A stretch of 64,000 nt of DNA from Saksenaea vasiformis B4078 (Eukaryota; Mucoromycota; Mucoromycetes; Mucorales; Saksenaeaceae): assembly GCA_000697055.1 (NCBI GenBank), contig JNDT01002413.1, positions 124,001 to 188,000 on the forward strand, written 5' to 3'. Below the pieces are notes generated by a model. It had not been told where the DNA came from and did no database searches. It saw nothing but the letters and a program-made list of their open reading frames with translations. Shown one piece after another: positions 1 through 11,838 of this stretch (positions within the stretch are counted from its first letter, which is position 1; every line of letters begins with the position of its first letter). The position numbers and the translations under genes were made by a program.

Positions 1-372
1 TACAGTAATTGATATCCAACTAGTTCGCACGTCTTGAGGACAAGCTTCATTGTTCCTCCTTTATCAAGCTACGTTCAATGCAGTAAAGGGAGAGGCGCAG
101 CAGGGAAGTGTTATAGTTCGGCGGACATACATTGTAAACGAATGGCATAAACCGTTATTTGGAAAGACTGTATTATCTGCGATTCAGGAGTGGAGGGAAA
201 GCTCCTCAATTACGTTAACGTTTTCGTTGGACGTTTATAGATGCCCCACACTGGTCCGAATACCATTTAAAGAATTCCGCTGTCGTCCACATGACAATCT
301 TCATATTTGGGCGCATTGGATGAGAAAGAGAAAAAAAAAAGTTTATTTACAATGGCAGAAAGATGGTTCGTT
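1..372. other. no gene recognised (left edge)
   Basis: This stretch lies downstream of the Reg1-like gene. A plus-strand open frame crosses it and continues antisense into that gene; it has no family resemblance and is probably a shadow. Nothing else can be supported. Confidence 0.4.
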
Positions 373-1498
373 TCAACACCTGGTTGTCTTATCTGATGAG
401 ACGCGGTCGGTCGCCGGAAGTTGCCGCCTAAGCGCCTGTCCTCGAAATGTAAGATTCATGGTCCAGATGAATGGCACAAAGCTCTGATACATAAGCCAGG
501 TTGCTGTTAATGAAGCTATCGATCTCATGGTAGATATAAATACAGTGACGAGACCAACCATGTTCTTCGGTCGGGGTTGCAATGAGTCTTTTGATCTTGC
601 ACTTGTTGGTTCCAGTCGTTGTGAAACCTGGTCTAAATAGATATAGGCTGTTCTTTTCAAAAAATGACTAACATCCACTAGTAGAGTCCACATTGTTTCG
701 TCTTCTTCGTCTTGTTCCTCTTCTTCTTGCTGTTGTTCTTGATCAAGCCAACGAGAGATGTCGTCGGGAGAAAAGGATTCTTGTACGGGAGATTCCGGAA
801 AGTATTTGAATTGAACGACTTCAGGGTTGAAGCGTACACCAGGCGATGTTGCTGTACCAGGGTCCGAGACACATTTAGACCAAGGCCGATAGTGTGGTTC
901 TTCAAATGAGTCCCATGGTTCAGATAGTGACGTCGGTAACATCAATTCCTGCCGCAACTGATGCAGTTGCAGCCGTGGAGCTGCATTTGTTCTTCTTAAC
1001 ACAGGTTTAAGTCCAGAAGGCGAAGATGGGAAATCAGTCTGGGTAGCAGTAATAATGGATTCATTTTGGTATAATGGTCCATATAACCCTGTTAGAAAAT
1101 GAGTAAGATAATAGAGTTAGGAGACATTGAAACGTACATGTTATATCGGATTCTTTTTGCCTATAAGTAAAGGCAAAAAAACAAAAAAAGTAGTGAGAAC
1201 AAGTTATCTTTCTATTTAGAGATTCGTTGTACCAATTGACCAGCGATGGGTGAATCATCTGGTTATGCCTACTCAGGTGTGCTGTACATGTCCTTGCCAT
1301 TTGTCTCCAAAGGGTATTCTCAAATCGCACCAGATTATAGCGTTCAAGTCGTAGTTTTTTCACTTGTTTTGAGTCTGGGTTTAATGATAATTTTGCAGTA
1401 TTATTCATCTTTTGTTTTCGTATTTCGCGATATGCTTCGATAAGTTCATTTGCTTTCCAATCATAAGAAAGGTAATCAACACAAATATATGGTTTCAT
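373..1498 (-). CDS. Reg1-like protein with AreA/DUF1752 domain and PP1-binding-type motif
   Basis: Exons complement(373..1088, 1201..1498), 337 aa, ATG at 1498. The N-terminus carries the fungal DUF1752 (GATA_AreA) signature: DYLSYDW near residue 9, a basic/aromatic block ending in RFENTLWRQMA near 64-74, and a closing ITWLYGPL that is only formed across the intron, which validates the splice although the donor (GTTCTC) is unusual. Around residue 160, VRFNPEVVQF followed by an acidic stretch resembles the RVxF docking motif of protein phosphatase 1 subunits. In yeast, Reg1 has this pairing and directs Glc7 in glucose repression. I infer a PP1-targeting or nutrient-signalling regulator, probably cytoplasmic or nuclear. 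The acidic Glu/Gln run after the motif looks disordered. The C-terminal 100 residues are not recognised, and a further intron there cannot be excluded. Confidence 0.72.
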
Positions 1499-2029
1499 TT
1501 TCAATAAGGAGAATAAAGAAGGAAAAGGGAAAAAAGAAAGAGATTATGCGTGTGAGTTGAGTTGTAGAAGGGAAAAAAAGAAAAGGGAAATGAGGATTGA
1601 GTATTTATCGATGTTCCCACCGATCTACAGCAACGCGCACACACACGCCACAAGACTCCTTTTTTTTTAACTTGTGCCAAAACAAGATCAAGCACTTCAA
1701 ATTGTACTGCTACCAACTAAGTTTGCAAGCCAAAAAAGACACTATGCAAGACGGGCAAACTCGGATATCAACTTTCCCCTGTATCTTAATTCATCATCAT
1801 GCGCGAACTTGGTTACATATTTTCCTTGTGTTTCTGTTTCCATGTGGGTCTGTTGATACAAACAAAGCCATGCTCTTTCCGCTTCGCCTAACCATAATAC
1901 AAGCCCGCCCTTTCCCCACGCCGCATTTCCTTCCAAGGCAGATTAACGTGACTGTGCTCGAGTGACGTGGAAGGAACCCTCTCCCACTTTGAATCGTCTT
2001 AACCCTTTCTCGACCAAGAAATAGCCCTC
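1499..2029. promoter_or_regulatory. divergent promoter region, Reg1-like / TAF9
   Basis: A 531-nt gap separates two divergently transcribed start codons, so it should hold both promoters. It is rich in pyrimidine and purine runs (for example T-runs near 1,660 and A/G runs near 1,510-1,590). No clear TATA box or palindromic operator was found. Confidence 0.45.
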
Positions 2030-2840
2030 ATGGCAATCGATTCACAAAACTATCAAAAGCAGCAACCACGCGATGCAAGGATTATAGCCCTGATTCTACA
2101 ATCCCTGGGTGTAGAAGATTACGATCCCAAAGTGGTTCCTCAGTTATTGGAATTTGCCCATCGTAAGTTTACCCACACCCTGCATCACGCCCATACGCCT
2201 GACCCAAGGGAATGTTACCAGGTTATACAACGGATGTGTTTCAGGATGCACTTGTATACGGCGAACACGCGAACAAGACAGATCTAGATCTGGAAGATAT
2301 TCAACTTGCTATTCAAGGCCGTGTGAATCATTCTTTCACTACTCCTCCTCCAAAAGAAGTATGCACAAACCATTCCCGTGATAAAGAAAAAAAAAACATT
2401 AACTTCGTTTTTGCTGGGTTAGTTCCTGCTTGAGTTAGCTCAAGAAAAAAACAAAACTCCCTTGCCTTTGATTCCCGAAAAGTACGGTATCCGACTTCCT
2501 GCCGAAAAATACTGTCTCACAGGACTAAATTTCGCCATCGTACCCGACGTAAGTTATTGACGCCTAAAGAACAAACATCCCCCGCTTTTTTTTCCTGTCT
2601 TTTCTAAACAAATGAAATGAATAGACGCCTCCACCTCCCCGATCGATTTTGGATAAACCTCAGATGTACCTCCAAACCTCGTCTCCTACGGCTCATTCAC
2701 AGGATGCATCACGGAATGATGTAGAGTTTGATACAGTGTCACAAGCACAACAAGCCCCATTTTCTGCAACACCTCAGCAACAACCGCAACAAGCAAAGCG
2801 AGGAAGAGATATAATGGAAGACGACGAATACGATTTCTAA
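2030..2840 (+). CDS. TAF9: TFIID subunit TAF9 (TAFII31) histone-fold protein
   Basis: Exons 2030..2162, 2222..2358, 2423..2548, 2625..2840; 203 aa; all phases agree. The N-terminal histone fold reads PRDARIIALILQSLGVEDY, then AHRYTTDVFQDALVYGEHA across intron 1, then LAIQGRVNHSF. After intron 2 comes the family hallmark FLLELAQEKNKTPLPLI and a GIRLPAEKYCLTG segment. TAF9 pairs with TAF6 through the histone fold and sits in TFIID and SAGA, contacting core promoters and activators in the nucleus. The last exon encodes a Pro/Gln/Ser-rich tail ending in an acidic DDEYDF, less conserved as usual. Length is close to the smaller fungal TAF9 proteins. Confidence 0.93.
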
Positions 2841-4234
2841 GGAATTTTTTTTTCTTTTACTTTGTACATACCAAACAAATTTGCCTATAATACACTCCTT
2901 GAATCTCTGAAGGTGCATTGATGAATGGAAATGATTAGACTGTTATGAAACGGTAGATAGCGACAAAAAAACTGCGGCATGGATGAGTTTATCTGTCATT
3001 GAAAGATTGTTATCTGTAGAGTGCTCCAGACTTCGCAAAAAGTCATGCGCCAATAACTAACCTTTTCGGGTAGCATATGGTGTGGGGTAAGTAGTGTTAA
3101 GACGATCATCCTTACGTGTGATGCTTATTAAGGTCATCGTATTTTGGCGCGCTGCACCTTCATTACGGAGCCCCTTGGAAAACGTTACTCAGGCTTGTCA
3201 GCTGACAGATATCATTACCAGAGAACTTTCCTTCACCTGTATGACAAAGTGTTTAAAGCAGGAGAATGCCTACAATCGTCATAGAGCATTCTCATTCTCA
3301 GCAAAAAAAAAAAAAAAGGAAATCCCCTTATTCTATCAAAAGCTTAATAGGGACATGCAAATCTATTGTTATCCATCCCCTTGACAAGTATTTGTATCGT
3401 CTGGTGATTAGTGAAACGATAAGTTATCAGCTCTCTATTTTGATGCTGTGAGAAAGCCCATCGGTGTGACCTAATTCGGTCTTTATTGTATTTATCCATT
3501 TTGTTTACTTCACTATAGCACTTTTCTATGTAGCACAGCTGTCTGAACACTAGCCTCTCTCGACCCTTTAATTTGCTTACTGCACGATTACCACATGATT
3601 AGAAATAGCTCCGAGGTTTTGTCATAAAAAATGATGCTATTTATGATTGTGATGAAACAAGCATATCCTTCCCAGTGTGATCCAGATGAAGCCTTTCGGT
3701 TCAAAGCAGAGCATAAATGACTGCAGATAATAGCCAGGCAATAAGTCATACAGTAATAAGATTATTTGCATTTGTTACTGGACATCTTTAACAGGAAGAG
3801 GGCATCACTTAAAAAGCGTGTGAGCCGCATAAGATCGCTGATAATGTCAGGTAGAAAAGACTCTTGGTCGACTGAGTGAAAGATAATACCTGAATCAGAC
3901 AAACATGTAACAGTTCGGCATGTAGTGTGGGAAGCTGAAACGATTTGTCATGTTACAAGGAGCCTCTTTTTTTTTAATATATCCAAATGCTTCGATGTTG
4001 TCAGTTAACCTTATGTTGGCATCTTTCCATAAGCATTAATTTTTTTTGGATACATCCTGGTCATGTACGGTTAAATCTCGATACAACCTTCAAGCTTCTG
4101 GGAAGACGTGCTTTGATCATTCGTATACCCTTCCTTTGAGAACTACCGGGATAGTAGCTGGCCAATGCGAACCCACTTTTCAAGCGGAGCAAAACTGCCG
4201 AGCAGGCCACGAGTCACACAAGGCCATTCCTTCC
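2841..4234. other. intergenic, no gene recognised
   Basis: About 1.4 kb between TAF9 and Derlin. Open frames are short, interrupted by A-runs (near 3,303) and lack family motifs. It should contain the TAF9 terminator and the Derlin promoter; I could not place either precisely. Confidence 0.4.
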
Positions 4235-5090
4235 ATGCCTTCTCGACAGCAATCCTCTCTCGATCGATTCAAGCAATGGTACCGCAATGTACCGCCCATT
4301 ACAAGAGCTATCCTTACGCTATCCGTGACAGTACCAACTATTACTGCTGTTGGTCTTGTGGATCCATATGACATGATCCTAGACTGGAAAGCGGTCTCCA
4401 AGCTTCAGGTACATGAGTGCATCATTCATCCACGGAAAAGAGAAGTGCTTCTTACTCATTGTCTTTCAGTTATGGCGTTTGGTGACCAATTTTTTCTGTA
4501 ACAGGTTAAGCCTTGGCTTTGCTATGAATACCTACTTCTTGTATCAATACTCGTTGGAGTTAGAAAGAGAGGTATTCCGCGACAAACCGGCTGATTATAC
4601 ATACTTTTGCCTCGTCACTTCCGCATTGCAGCTGGTATGTTTCTTGAAGCTGCGGTGGTCTGATAAGTCTAATGTTACAAAAAGGTTCTTGCAAGGTGCC
4701 TAGACTTGAATAATTTGAGTGATGGATTTACATTTTCGGTCATGTACTTATGGTCTCAGCACTTTCGTGAGAGAATGGTCACCTTTATGCTCGGGTTTCA
4801 GTTCAAGGTAAAAATGAGAGAGGGCAGCACTAGCAAAGCTTACTTACATATCTATCTAGGCGCACTATTTACCCTGGGCTCTTGTTGGTTACGAGTTTAT
4901 AACTCGAGGCTTGCCTATTTCCGCACTCGTTGGCATATGTGCATCCCACATCTACTATCGTCTTTCCAGAGCCTCTCCCCGCCAAGGACGGCCTCGTTAT
5001 CTAGCAACACCTGAATTTTTGAGACGTCTGTTTTCCGCCGGGGCTCCTGGACGCCATCCATGGGGTAGAGGTTATCGCTTGATTCCCTAA
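4235..5090 (+). CDS. Derlin (Der1-like ERAD membrane protein)
   Basis: Exons 4235..4408, 4470..4634, 4685..4807, 4860..5090; 230 aa; every junction is phase 0. The start is the ATG preceding PSRQQSSLDRF, followed by the Derlin opening WYRNVPPITRAIL. Exon 2 starts with LWRLVTNFF, containing the conserved WR loop motif, and continues through NTYFLYQYSLELE. Exon 4 gives the family segment APYLPW in a variant form (AHYLPWALVGYEF). Derlins are rhomboid pseudoproteases of the ER membrane that retrotranslocate misfolded proteins with the Hrd1/Cdc48 machinery. Hydrophobic segments fit a multi-pass fold, and no catalytic Ser-His dyad is seen. The Arg/Pro-rich tail is presumably cytosolic. Confidence 0.9.
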
Positions 5091-5946
5091 ACTGCTATCC
5101 ACGAATCCCTCTCGTTAACCTAGCTGCAAAGATGGATCTTTGCTAATATTATTCCAGACATAAAGAACACACGTGAACACAACAAATCAAGGAAGTAAGC
5201 AGGCTTCGATTATCTCGGACTTTTGCAATTGTCTTATCACCGCAATAAAGACACTCACTTCAGAAAGAATACTTCTAAAACGAATAAACCCCTCGAGCCG
5301 AAGATACGGAGATAAAACATACTGATGTACACACGCGGAAAAGAGGACTGGTTACGCAATAAATGCTTCACAACATTATCTGGCAGTGTCTATGCCAAAT
5401 GAGGTCTGTCTGGACGGCGTTTGTTGATGATCGCTATCGGAAAAGACATTGTCTATCCCTGAGACTTAATGACGGCATGTCGCAACGCGTTTCATCCAAA
5501 GAAGAAGAAACTAACAGCATGCGTACTGAGTCCACTGACTCTACACTTCGCTTGTCTCGAGTTTAGAACCACGTTGCAGTGTATTACTTGTCAACATTCT
5601 AGAGGAGCTACTCCGGAACCAACGTTCTTTCTTTTCATTTATTATACTTGTCATTTGTTCAAATAATCTAACTTTTCAGATAGATATATTCTCCATTTCG
5701 TTTTGCTTCATAAAAGTGAATCGCGCAACGGGAGAGGTCTGTCTGGAAAGGAGGATGAGCCACTTCCGCGAAAAAAAAACAAAATTGATCACGTCACAAA
5801 TGTGATTTGGGAGGAGTCCAATGTCCGGGGCCTTACTGAAAGGTCAACAAAACTTTTTTCAGCCCGCTACAACCATTCCGGCTGTTGCTCTCCCCCTTTC
5901 CTGCTTATTTTGAACATACCCCCTACTCCTCCCTACTCTTCTGCCC
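5091..5946. other. intergenic with CYT1 promoter
   Basis: 856 nt between Derlin and cytochrome c1, same strand. The last 80 nt before the CYT1 ATG are CT-rich (CTCCCCCTTTCC, CCCTACTCCTCC), a common promoter/leader composition of strongly expressed fungal genes. No other element could be supported. Confidence 0.4.
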
Positions 5947-7366
5947 ATGTTCTCCAGGATTGCTTCCCAAGCCACACGACGCTCTAACCAGCCGATCGTG
6001 AAGTCGGTTGTCCAGGTATTTATCTCGACCTCAAGCTTTGCTTCAGTCCTGGCAGAATGACAACGCGCGATCATGGACGTTCATAACTCATTTTCCGAAA
6101 TGACGAAAATAATTTATTCCTGTTCGCTCGCGTCAAAGAAGTCTTGGGATACGACATGTTTTAACTGGGATTAACTGATCCGTCTTTTTTTTTTTGTCTT
6201 CTTCTTTTGACAGGCTCGTTTCGCGTCCACGAAACCCGCTGCTGCTGATGTATGTATTAAACGAATCCAATGATAGTAGAGGGTACTAATGCCGTTCACT
6301 TCAGCATTCCAAGCAAGTTGCCGGCGTCACCGCAGCTATCGTTGGTGCCACTGGTTTGGCCTACATGTATGCCGATAGCAACGTCTCGGCTAACATGGCC
6401 GACGAGGGTCTTCACTCCCCCTCTTATCCCTGGCCCCACAGCGGCCCTCTCAGCACCTTTGACCACGCCTCGTACGTTATCACTCCCAAGATTGACAAAA
6501 GAAAAAGAAATAATTGATCGACTTAACCTTTTCAACAGTATTCGTCGTGGTTACCAGGTCTACAGAGAAGTGTGCTCTGCCTGTCACTCGCTTGATCGTA
6601 TCGCTTGGAGAAACATGATTGATGTTTCTCACACCGAAGCCGAAGTGAAGGCTATGGCCGAAGAGTTCGAATACCAGGATGGTCCTGATGAGAATGGCGA
6701 GATGTTCATGCGACCTGGCAAGGTAATACAAGAAAATTGAAGAAAAAGGAGCTATGTTGGAACTCATTTTTCTTTTTTGTTGGAAAGCCTTCGGATTACA
6801 TGCCCAAGCCTTATCCCAATGAAGAAGCTGCTCGTGCAGGCAATGCTGGTGCTCTTCCCCCGGATCTCTCGCTTATCACCAAGGCCCGTCACGGTGGTGA
6901 AGTAAGTGTGCTATAACGCGCAATAAAACTAGAAGAATTGCTTAACGATTCTCTAGGACTACGTTTTCTCCTTGCTTACAGGTTATGTGGATGCCCCTGG
7001 TGGTGTCGAGGTTCGTGAAGGTTTGAACTACAACCCTTACTTCCCCGGTGGTGCCATTGCCATGGCCCGTGTGCTTTTCGACGGTGTTGTTGAATACGAG
7101 GATGGTACCCCTGCTACCACTTCCCAGATGGCTAAGGATGTTTCGACCTTCCTTGCTTGGGCTGCTGAACCAGAGCACGATGAACGTAAGAAGATGGGTA
7201 TGAAGGCCACTGTCATCCTGTCTGGCTTGACTCTCTTGTCCATCTGGTTGAAGCGCTTCAAGTGGGCTCCTATCAAATCTAGAAAGATCGTCTACAAGTA
7301 AGGGTTATAGTTTTGCACCATGTGTCTATAAACTCACCTGATTTATTCTTTAGTCCTCCTAAATAA
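5947..7366 (+). CDS. CYT1: cytochrome c1, complex III haem protein
   Basis: Exons 5947..6015, 6214..6249, 6305..6471, 6539..6722, 6788..6901, 6957..7297, 7354..7366; 307 aa. Two small exons encode a basic, Ser/Arg-rich mitochondrial presequence. A hydrophobic sorting stretch ([18 protein letters not shown]) follows. The c-type haem site VCSACHSLD is in exon 4, with [11 protein letters not shown] before it. The C-terminal anchor ([12 protein letters not shown]) precedes the matrix tail. The final exon is only 13 nt and supplies NPPK plus stop, matching the usual YNPPK end; reading through would give a premature TAA. Cytochrome c1 passes electrons from the Rieske protein to cytochrome c in the inner mitochondrial membrane. 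Confidence 0.96.
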
Positions 7367-9207
7367 AATAATCTTGGCCGTAGTTTCCCGATTTTCACGA
7401 TCAACGAGGATATATAAAAAAAATAAAAAAGTTAGAAGCAAGACTTATGCAACACGTATATTATTATCGAGCCATGTTTGAGCATCTACTGATTTGATTC
7501 CGAATATCCAAAATGCATACTTTCTAAGGAACCGTTTGGTGTGTAATGTAAACCCTGGTCTTGAGAGGGTCATTGTAATTGGCGAGCACAAAACGTATGT
7601 ATCAGATGGTATATCCCTTGGAACCCATCTTACGCTCGTGAGCGAAGTTATCTTCTATTGATAATGTAAATGATCAGCATGTCAGCCTTAGGCTCTTGAC
7701 CTAGCAAACAGCGGATGACGGCAATATAGATGTCTTGCATTTTCTACAGTCAAAAATGCTACACTATAAAACCCTTACCGGCTCTTCCTCTCACATAAAA
7801 TACACAACTTTTCGAATAATCGAAGCACATAGCCTTATTTCTTCACATTTTCACATATGTACCATTTTTTTTTCCTTTTAGCCGAAAAAAAAAGAGCTAT
7901 TGTATTTAGCTGTTGCACTGGTGCTTTCTTGTAACATTTTGACGTGTTTAACGAGAGTGAATTTGCGCAGACTCGATTGGGTGGATGCTTTCAATCCGAG
8001 TGAAAATGGAGATCTTATGTTCACATAATAACATAACTGCACGTACTTCATGTCATGTTCATTCAGCTTTAATGATGCATGAATCCAGGGATAACACCGC
8101 GATTCTATACATGAACACCACTGTCTCAGATAGGCAGAGCGTGAAGGGATGCAATGAGGATCATGTTGTAGATGGTTCCTTTATAATCTGTCCAGTAAAC
8201 GTTGCCCTTTTTTCTTCTTTACCTTTTGATTATTCTATTGCTTTATTTTCTCCTGTAAGTGCTGCAGCAGTAATCCATTCATATGAACTAACAGTGCGAT
8301 TGGTAGTTCGAGTTGGTTGAAATGAGCTTTTCGTCCCATAGCCTTCCCACTGTCTTTGTATTTCTTCTCACAAATGACATGTTAACAACACCTATTTTAT
8401 TTTCTCTCAGCAGAAAATTTTATTTATTCATGGACGCAGGATTCATTCGGGACACCGTAAATTTCCACCCGATAAACGGCAAGAAACATGGACAATATAA
8501 TGCACATGTCATCCCAGTTACGATATGCTTACATCATAGACTTACGGCTTCTGTTCCGATCGTGAGGGCGAACGCTGCCGCAATAAAAAAGGAAGCGCTA
8601 TTTGTTTGTTTTTTAATTCTTCCTTCCTTTATCCCGAGAAAGTGAGTAAGGAATGTAAGAGTTCCTAACTCAAAAGCGCAGTACGTACGTTGGCGACCAC
8701 TAAAAGATTACGATAACATCAATTCTCCAATTGCAGTCATTCTTGTGATGAAAGTAGGTCTCGCATTGACCATCGTGTGGAATGTCGCAATTGCGCATAA
8801 AACGCGGTAGGGTGAAGATCCCGAATTCTCGTTGCCATCGTTGCAGCTATCTATACTTTCTTTAATACCGCTAAAATAGTTGGTTTTTTAAACGTGTGGA
8901 CGTTCGTTTCCGTCCACCTTTTTGACAAATGAATAAATGCGTTGTCGAAAGCGGTAGTGACATGAGCCAGGTTGACTTGCGGAACTTGAATAAAAAACAG
9001 GAACCACACCGTTTTTATGAACTTTGGAAGCGCATATAAAAAAATCAGATCGATGAAACCTTTTGAAAATTCTGAGGGACATCAATTATTTTATTTTAAA
9101 AGGACTAGGCTGCTCCAGGCGGCAGGTCAGCTATGAAATTGTCGAGAAAACCAGTTTTCAAACTCCTACGCCATAAGTATTTTTTCTGATGAAAAGCGGA
9201 CTAGGTA
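7367..9207. other. intergenic, no gene recognised
   Basis: 1.8 kb between CYT1 and the tRNA gene. Two overlapping plus-strand frames (7985..8320, 8313..8645) have no family motifs and show no splice-linked continuity. Several T/A runs are present. I see no repeat or RNA gene here. Confidence 0.4.
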
Positions 9208-9302
9208 GCTCCTATGGCGCAATAGGTTAGCGCGCCGTGCTTATAGTCTACAGCTATACCAGAGTCACGCGGAGGTTGCGAGTTCGATCCTCGCTAGGAG
9301 CA
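9208..9302 (+). tRNA. tRNA-Ile (anticodon UAU) with 21-nt intron
   Basis: The acceptor arms GCTCCTA (9208-9214) and TAGGAGC (9295-9301) pair perfectly, with discriminator A at 9302. The D arm GGCGCAATAGGTTAGCGC carries the A box, and GGTTGCGAGTTCGATCC carries the B box. The anticodon stem is CCGTG/CGCGG with one T-G wobble, and the loop reads CTTATA before the break. The intron at 9246-9266 lies one base 3' of the anticodon, the canonical position, and contains CTATA, complementary to the anticodon region. It decodes AUA; the uridines are presumably pseudouridylated in the UAU class. Confidence 0.93.
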
Positions 9303-10844
9303 TATTTTATGCCGCCGCTCACTGAAATTCAGCCAATCAAATTGCAGCATTTGTTGCAGCGCACGAAATTCAATGAACCACCCTTCCGGGCACCGAAGAA
9401 AAAAATACACGTTGCGTCTCTCGACTTTTACTTTCCTAACGCTTACATTGAATTTTCGTCTCACTGCGCCAGTCTGTAGACGTGGGAAGCGGGCTCTTAA
9501 TCGTAAACTCCGGCATGGATAACCTCTCATTCGCAGGAGAAAAACGTTTCCGCTTGATATCTTTTTATCATCGGCCTCTATCTCTGGTTAGATTGTTGCT
9601 TGGTCAATCAAGAGTAAGGAAACGACAACGAATGATTGTGCTATCCCCCTTTTTTTTTTTTTTTTTTGGCTGTAGCTGTTGCCCGGATTTTATGGTCTGA
9701 GATTTTGACTTTCAGGTTAGAAAGATCGACACAGTTGTTTGGTCAGCATCTCGCCAAGGATCTGATTAGACCTAACGTGACAAGCAGACGATTTTGCGTC
9801 TTAAGAAAAAGAAGCAGTTGATAAACGGTATGTGCCAACAGGTACATTTCTAGTCAGAGATATTAGATATTGATCCAGATAAAAGTTTCTGTTATTTATT
9901 TATATGCGATTCGCTTGGTAAACTATAGCTGTGAAAATGTCATGGAAAAGTGAGCTTGACAAATCCCCGGGACTTTACGGGAAAAAAAGCGATATTACGA
10001 ATATCCCGGGAAGGACTGTTCCTGACTCACGGATAGGTTCTCCATTGAAGGATAGTACTATGTTAATCATTCTTTATGTGAGTCAGGTTTGTCGATTCAA
10101 GGAATCCACAATTTTTACAGGTACCTTTTCTTTTTTGGAAGTTCTCTTTAGGACAAACAAGCAGATATCAAAGGATGCATGGTCGTTTTCTTTCTTGAAC
10201 AGATAATGGAAGAAAAAGTGGTATCCTTTGCCAAAAATCCCTCAGAGAGGGATATCGTCATGAACAACAAAGCAAGGTGATTTTGCGTTCCTTGAGCAGA
10301 TCACTACTTGAAAGGTTATTTTAATTTACAGATCTCCAAGGTTCTAAAAACGTAGCAGCTTGTGCGTGTCATCCGTTACATGTTTGGGTCATGTTATTTC
10401 TAGGAGAGAGAAAACTGATGTGAGCTGGTTACACGATGGACAAAAGTGTCACAAAATAAAAAGAAGCTGCGATCCGCCACATCTTTGTGCTACCTGGATC
10501 CGCCACATTGTTTCTGGTCTCCACTACAGTCATTGCACCGACGTCAACAGCAAAAAAACATGAGTGCTACCCAGAATACAGTGATACAGCTCATATCATA
10601 AGCTAATTCAAAGAGATGGTGCTAACAGAATTGAAGAGGAACTTTTTTGTGGCTATGAATGTTTATAAATAGCTTAGCATGCGCTTCCTAAACAGAATGC
10701 CAAGAAGTTTCGACAACTTGACCAGCAGTTGCGGAGAGGAAAAAAAATAGGCAAAGCAAATTGGCAGCTGACCTGGGAGATTAACGTACGTATATTGTTT
10801 CAGTGCTTCGCTGTTTTCTCCTCATCACACCTCTTTCTCTCATT
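9303..10844. other. intergenic, no gene recognised
   Basis: 1.5 kb between the tRNA and the WW-domain gene. It contains a 17-nt T-run near 9,650. Short open frames (for example 9931..10206) have no recognisable motif. Nothing else can be supported. Confidence 0.4.
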
Positions 10845-11838
10845 ATGAATCAGTCTGCACCTTACGCACCACCACAACTGCCAGAAGGCTGGTAAGAGTT
10901 TTGTTTTATTTTGTTCATTGCTTTGAGCATTCATGATCAACTAGGGTTGCATTATGGGATCCGAGTGCACAGCGTTATTACTACCTCCATTCAGCAACAG
11001 GTCAAACACAATGGGAAGTCCCAACTCATCCTTCCTCTGCCCCGGCACCTCAAGGAGAAGCAAACAGTTACGCCAGCAACGCCAACACATATCCATCCTA
11101 CGACCAACAAAATTTGACGGGTTATCCACCCACCACTGCTGCCGGCGCGCAGCAACCCTACTATCCTTACGATCAACAACAACAACAACAACAACACCAG
11201 CAACAACAACCTCAGCAAGCAGGAGGTGACGGTCAAGACCGTGGCCTCGGCTCCATGATTTCTGGTCTTGTTGGTGGAGGACGACCGCACCAAGGAGGAG
11301 GCGGCAGTGGAGGTAATAACTTTTTTTTTTCCGGACAATATAACAAGGCTGATCAAGAAAATGGTTAGGTTTTCCTATGGGAGCTGCTGGAGGCGCGCTA
11401 GCTGGTTCATTGGTTGGGTATGTTTATTTGTATAGAGAATTTAGAGTTTCTAACCAGACGAGTTTATAGCTTTGCAGCAGGCAAACTGCTTGGCAAAGAT
11501 AATCATCACGGCGGTGGCAGTGGTGGCATCGGTGGTTTGTTTGGCGGTGGTGGTCATCACAATCAGGTAGAGTAAAGCCTCTTTCTCTTGACATGTCGTG
11601 TTCACTTACACTATCGGCAGGGTCACTATCCTCCCCCTCCTCCACCGGCAGGCGGGTTCGGTTCATTATTTGGTAAGTCATGATCTATGCATTTTCCTAA
11701 AGCGCGCTCATTTCTGTTCAGGACACGGTAAACATGGTCATCACGGACATCATGGCCATCACGGAAATCATGGTAAGACAACAATTAATCAAAGAGGATT
11801 TTTGCTGACAGGATCTCTTAGGTGGTGGTTGGTTCTAG
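10845..11838 (+). CDS. WW-domain, glycine/histidine-rich protein (Wwm1-like)
   Basis: Exons 10845..10891, 10945..11312, 11369..11417, 11470..11566, 11621..11672, 11722..11772, 11822..11838; 226 aa. Intron 1 splits the WW domain: LPEGW in exon 1, then VALWDPSAQRYYYLHS and TQWEVP, giving both signature Trp residues and the Tyr-Tyr core. A Tyr/Gln/Pro-rich linker (CAA repeats, 11,167-11,218) follows. Next come a Gly-rich part with a glycine-zipper-like hydrophobic stretch (GAAGGALAGSLVGFAAG) and a His-Gly repeat tail. WW domains bind PPxY ligands. The arrangement resembles yeast Wwm1, which interacts with the metacaspase, but that assignment is inference. Six introns in 1 kb is dense for this window. 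Confidence 0.78.
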
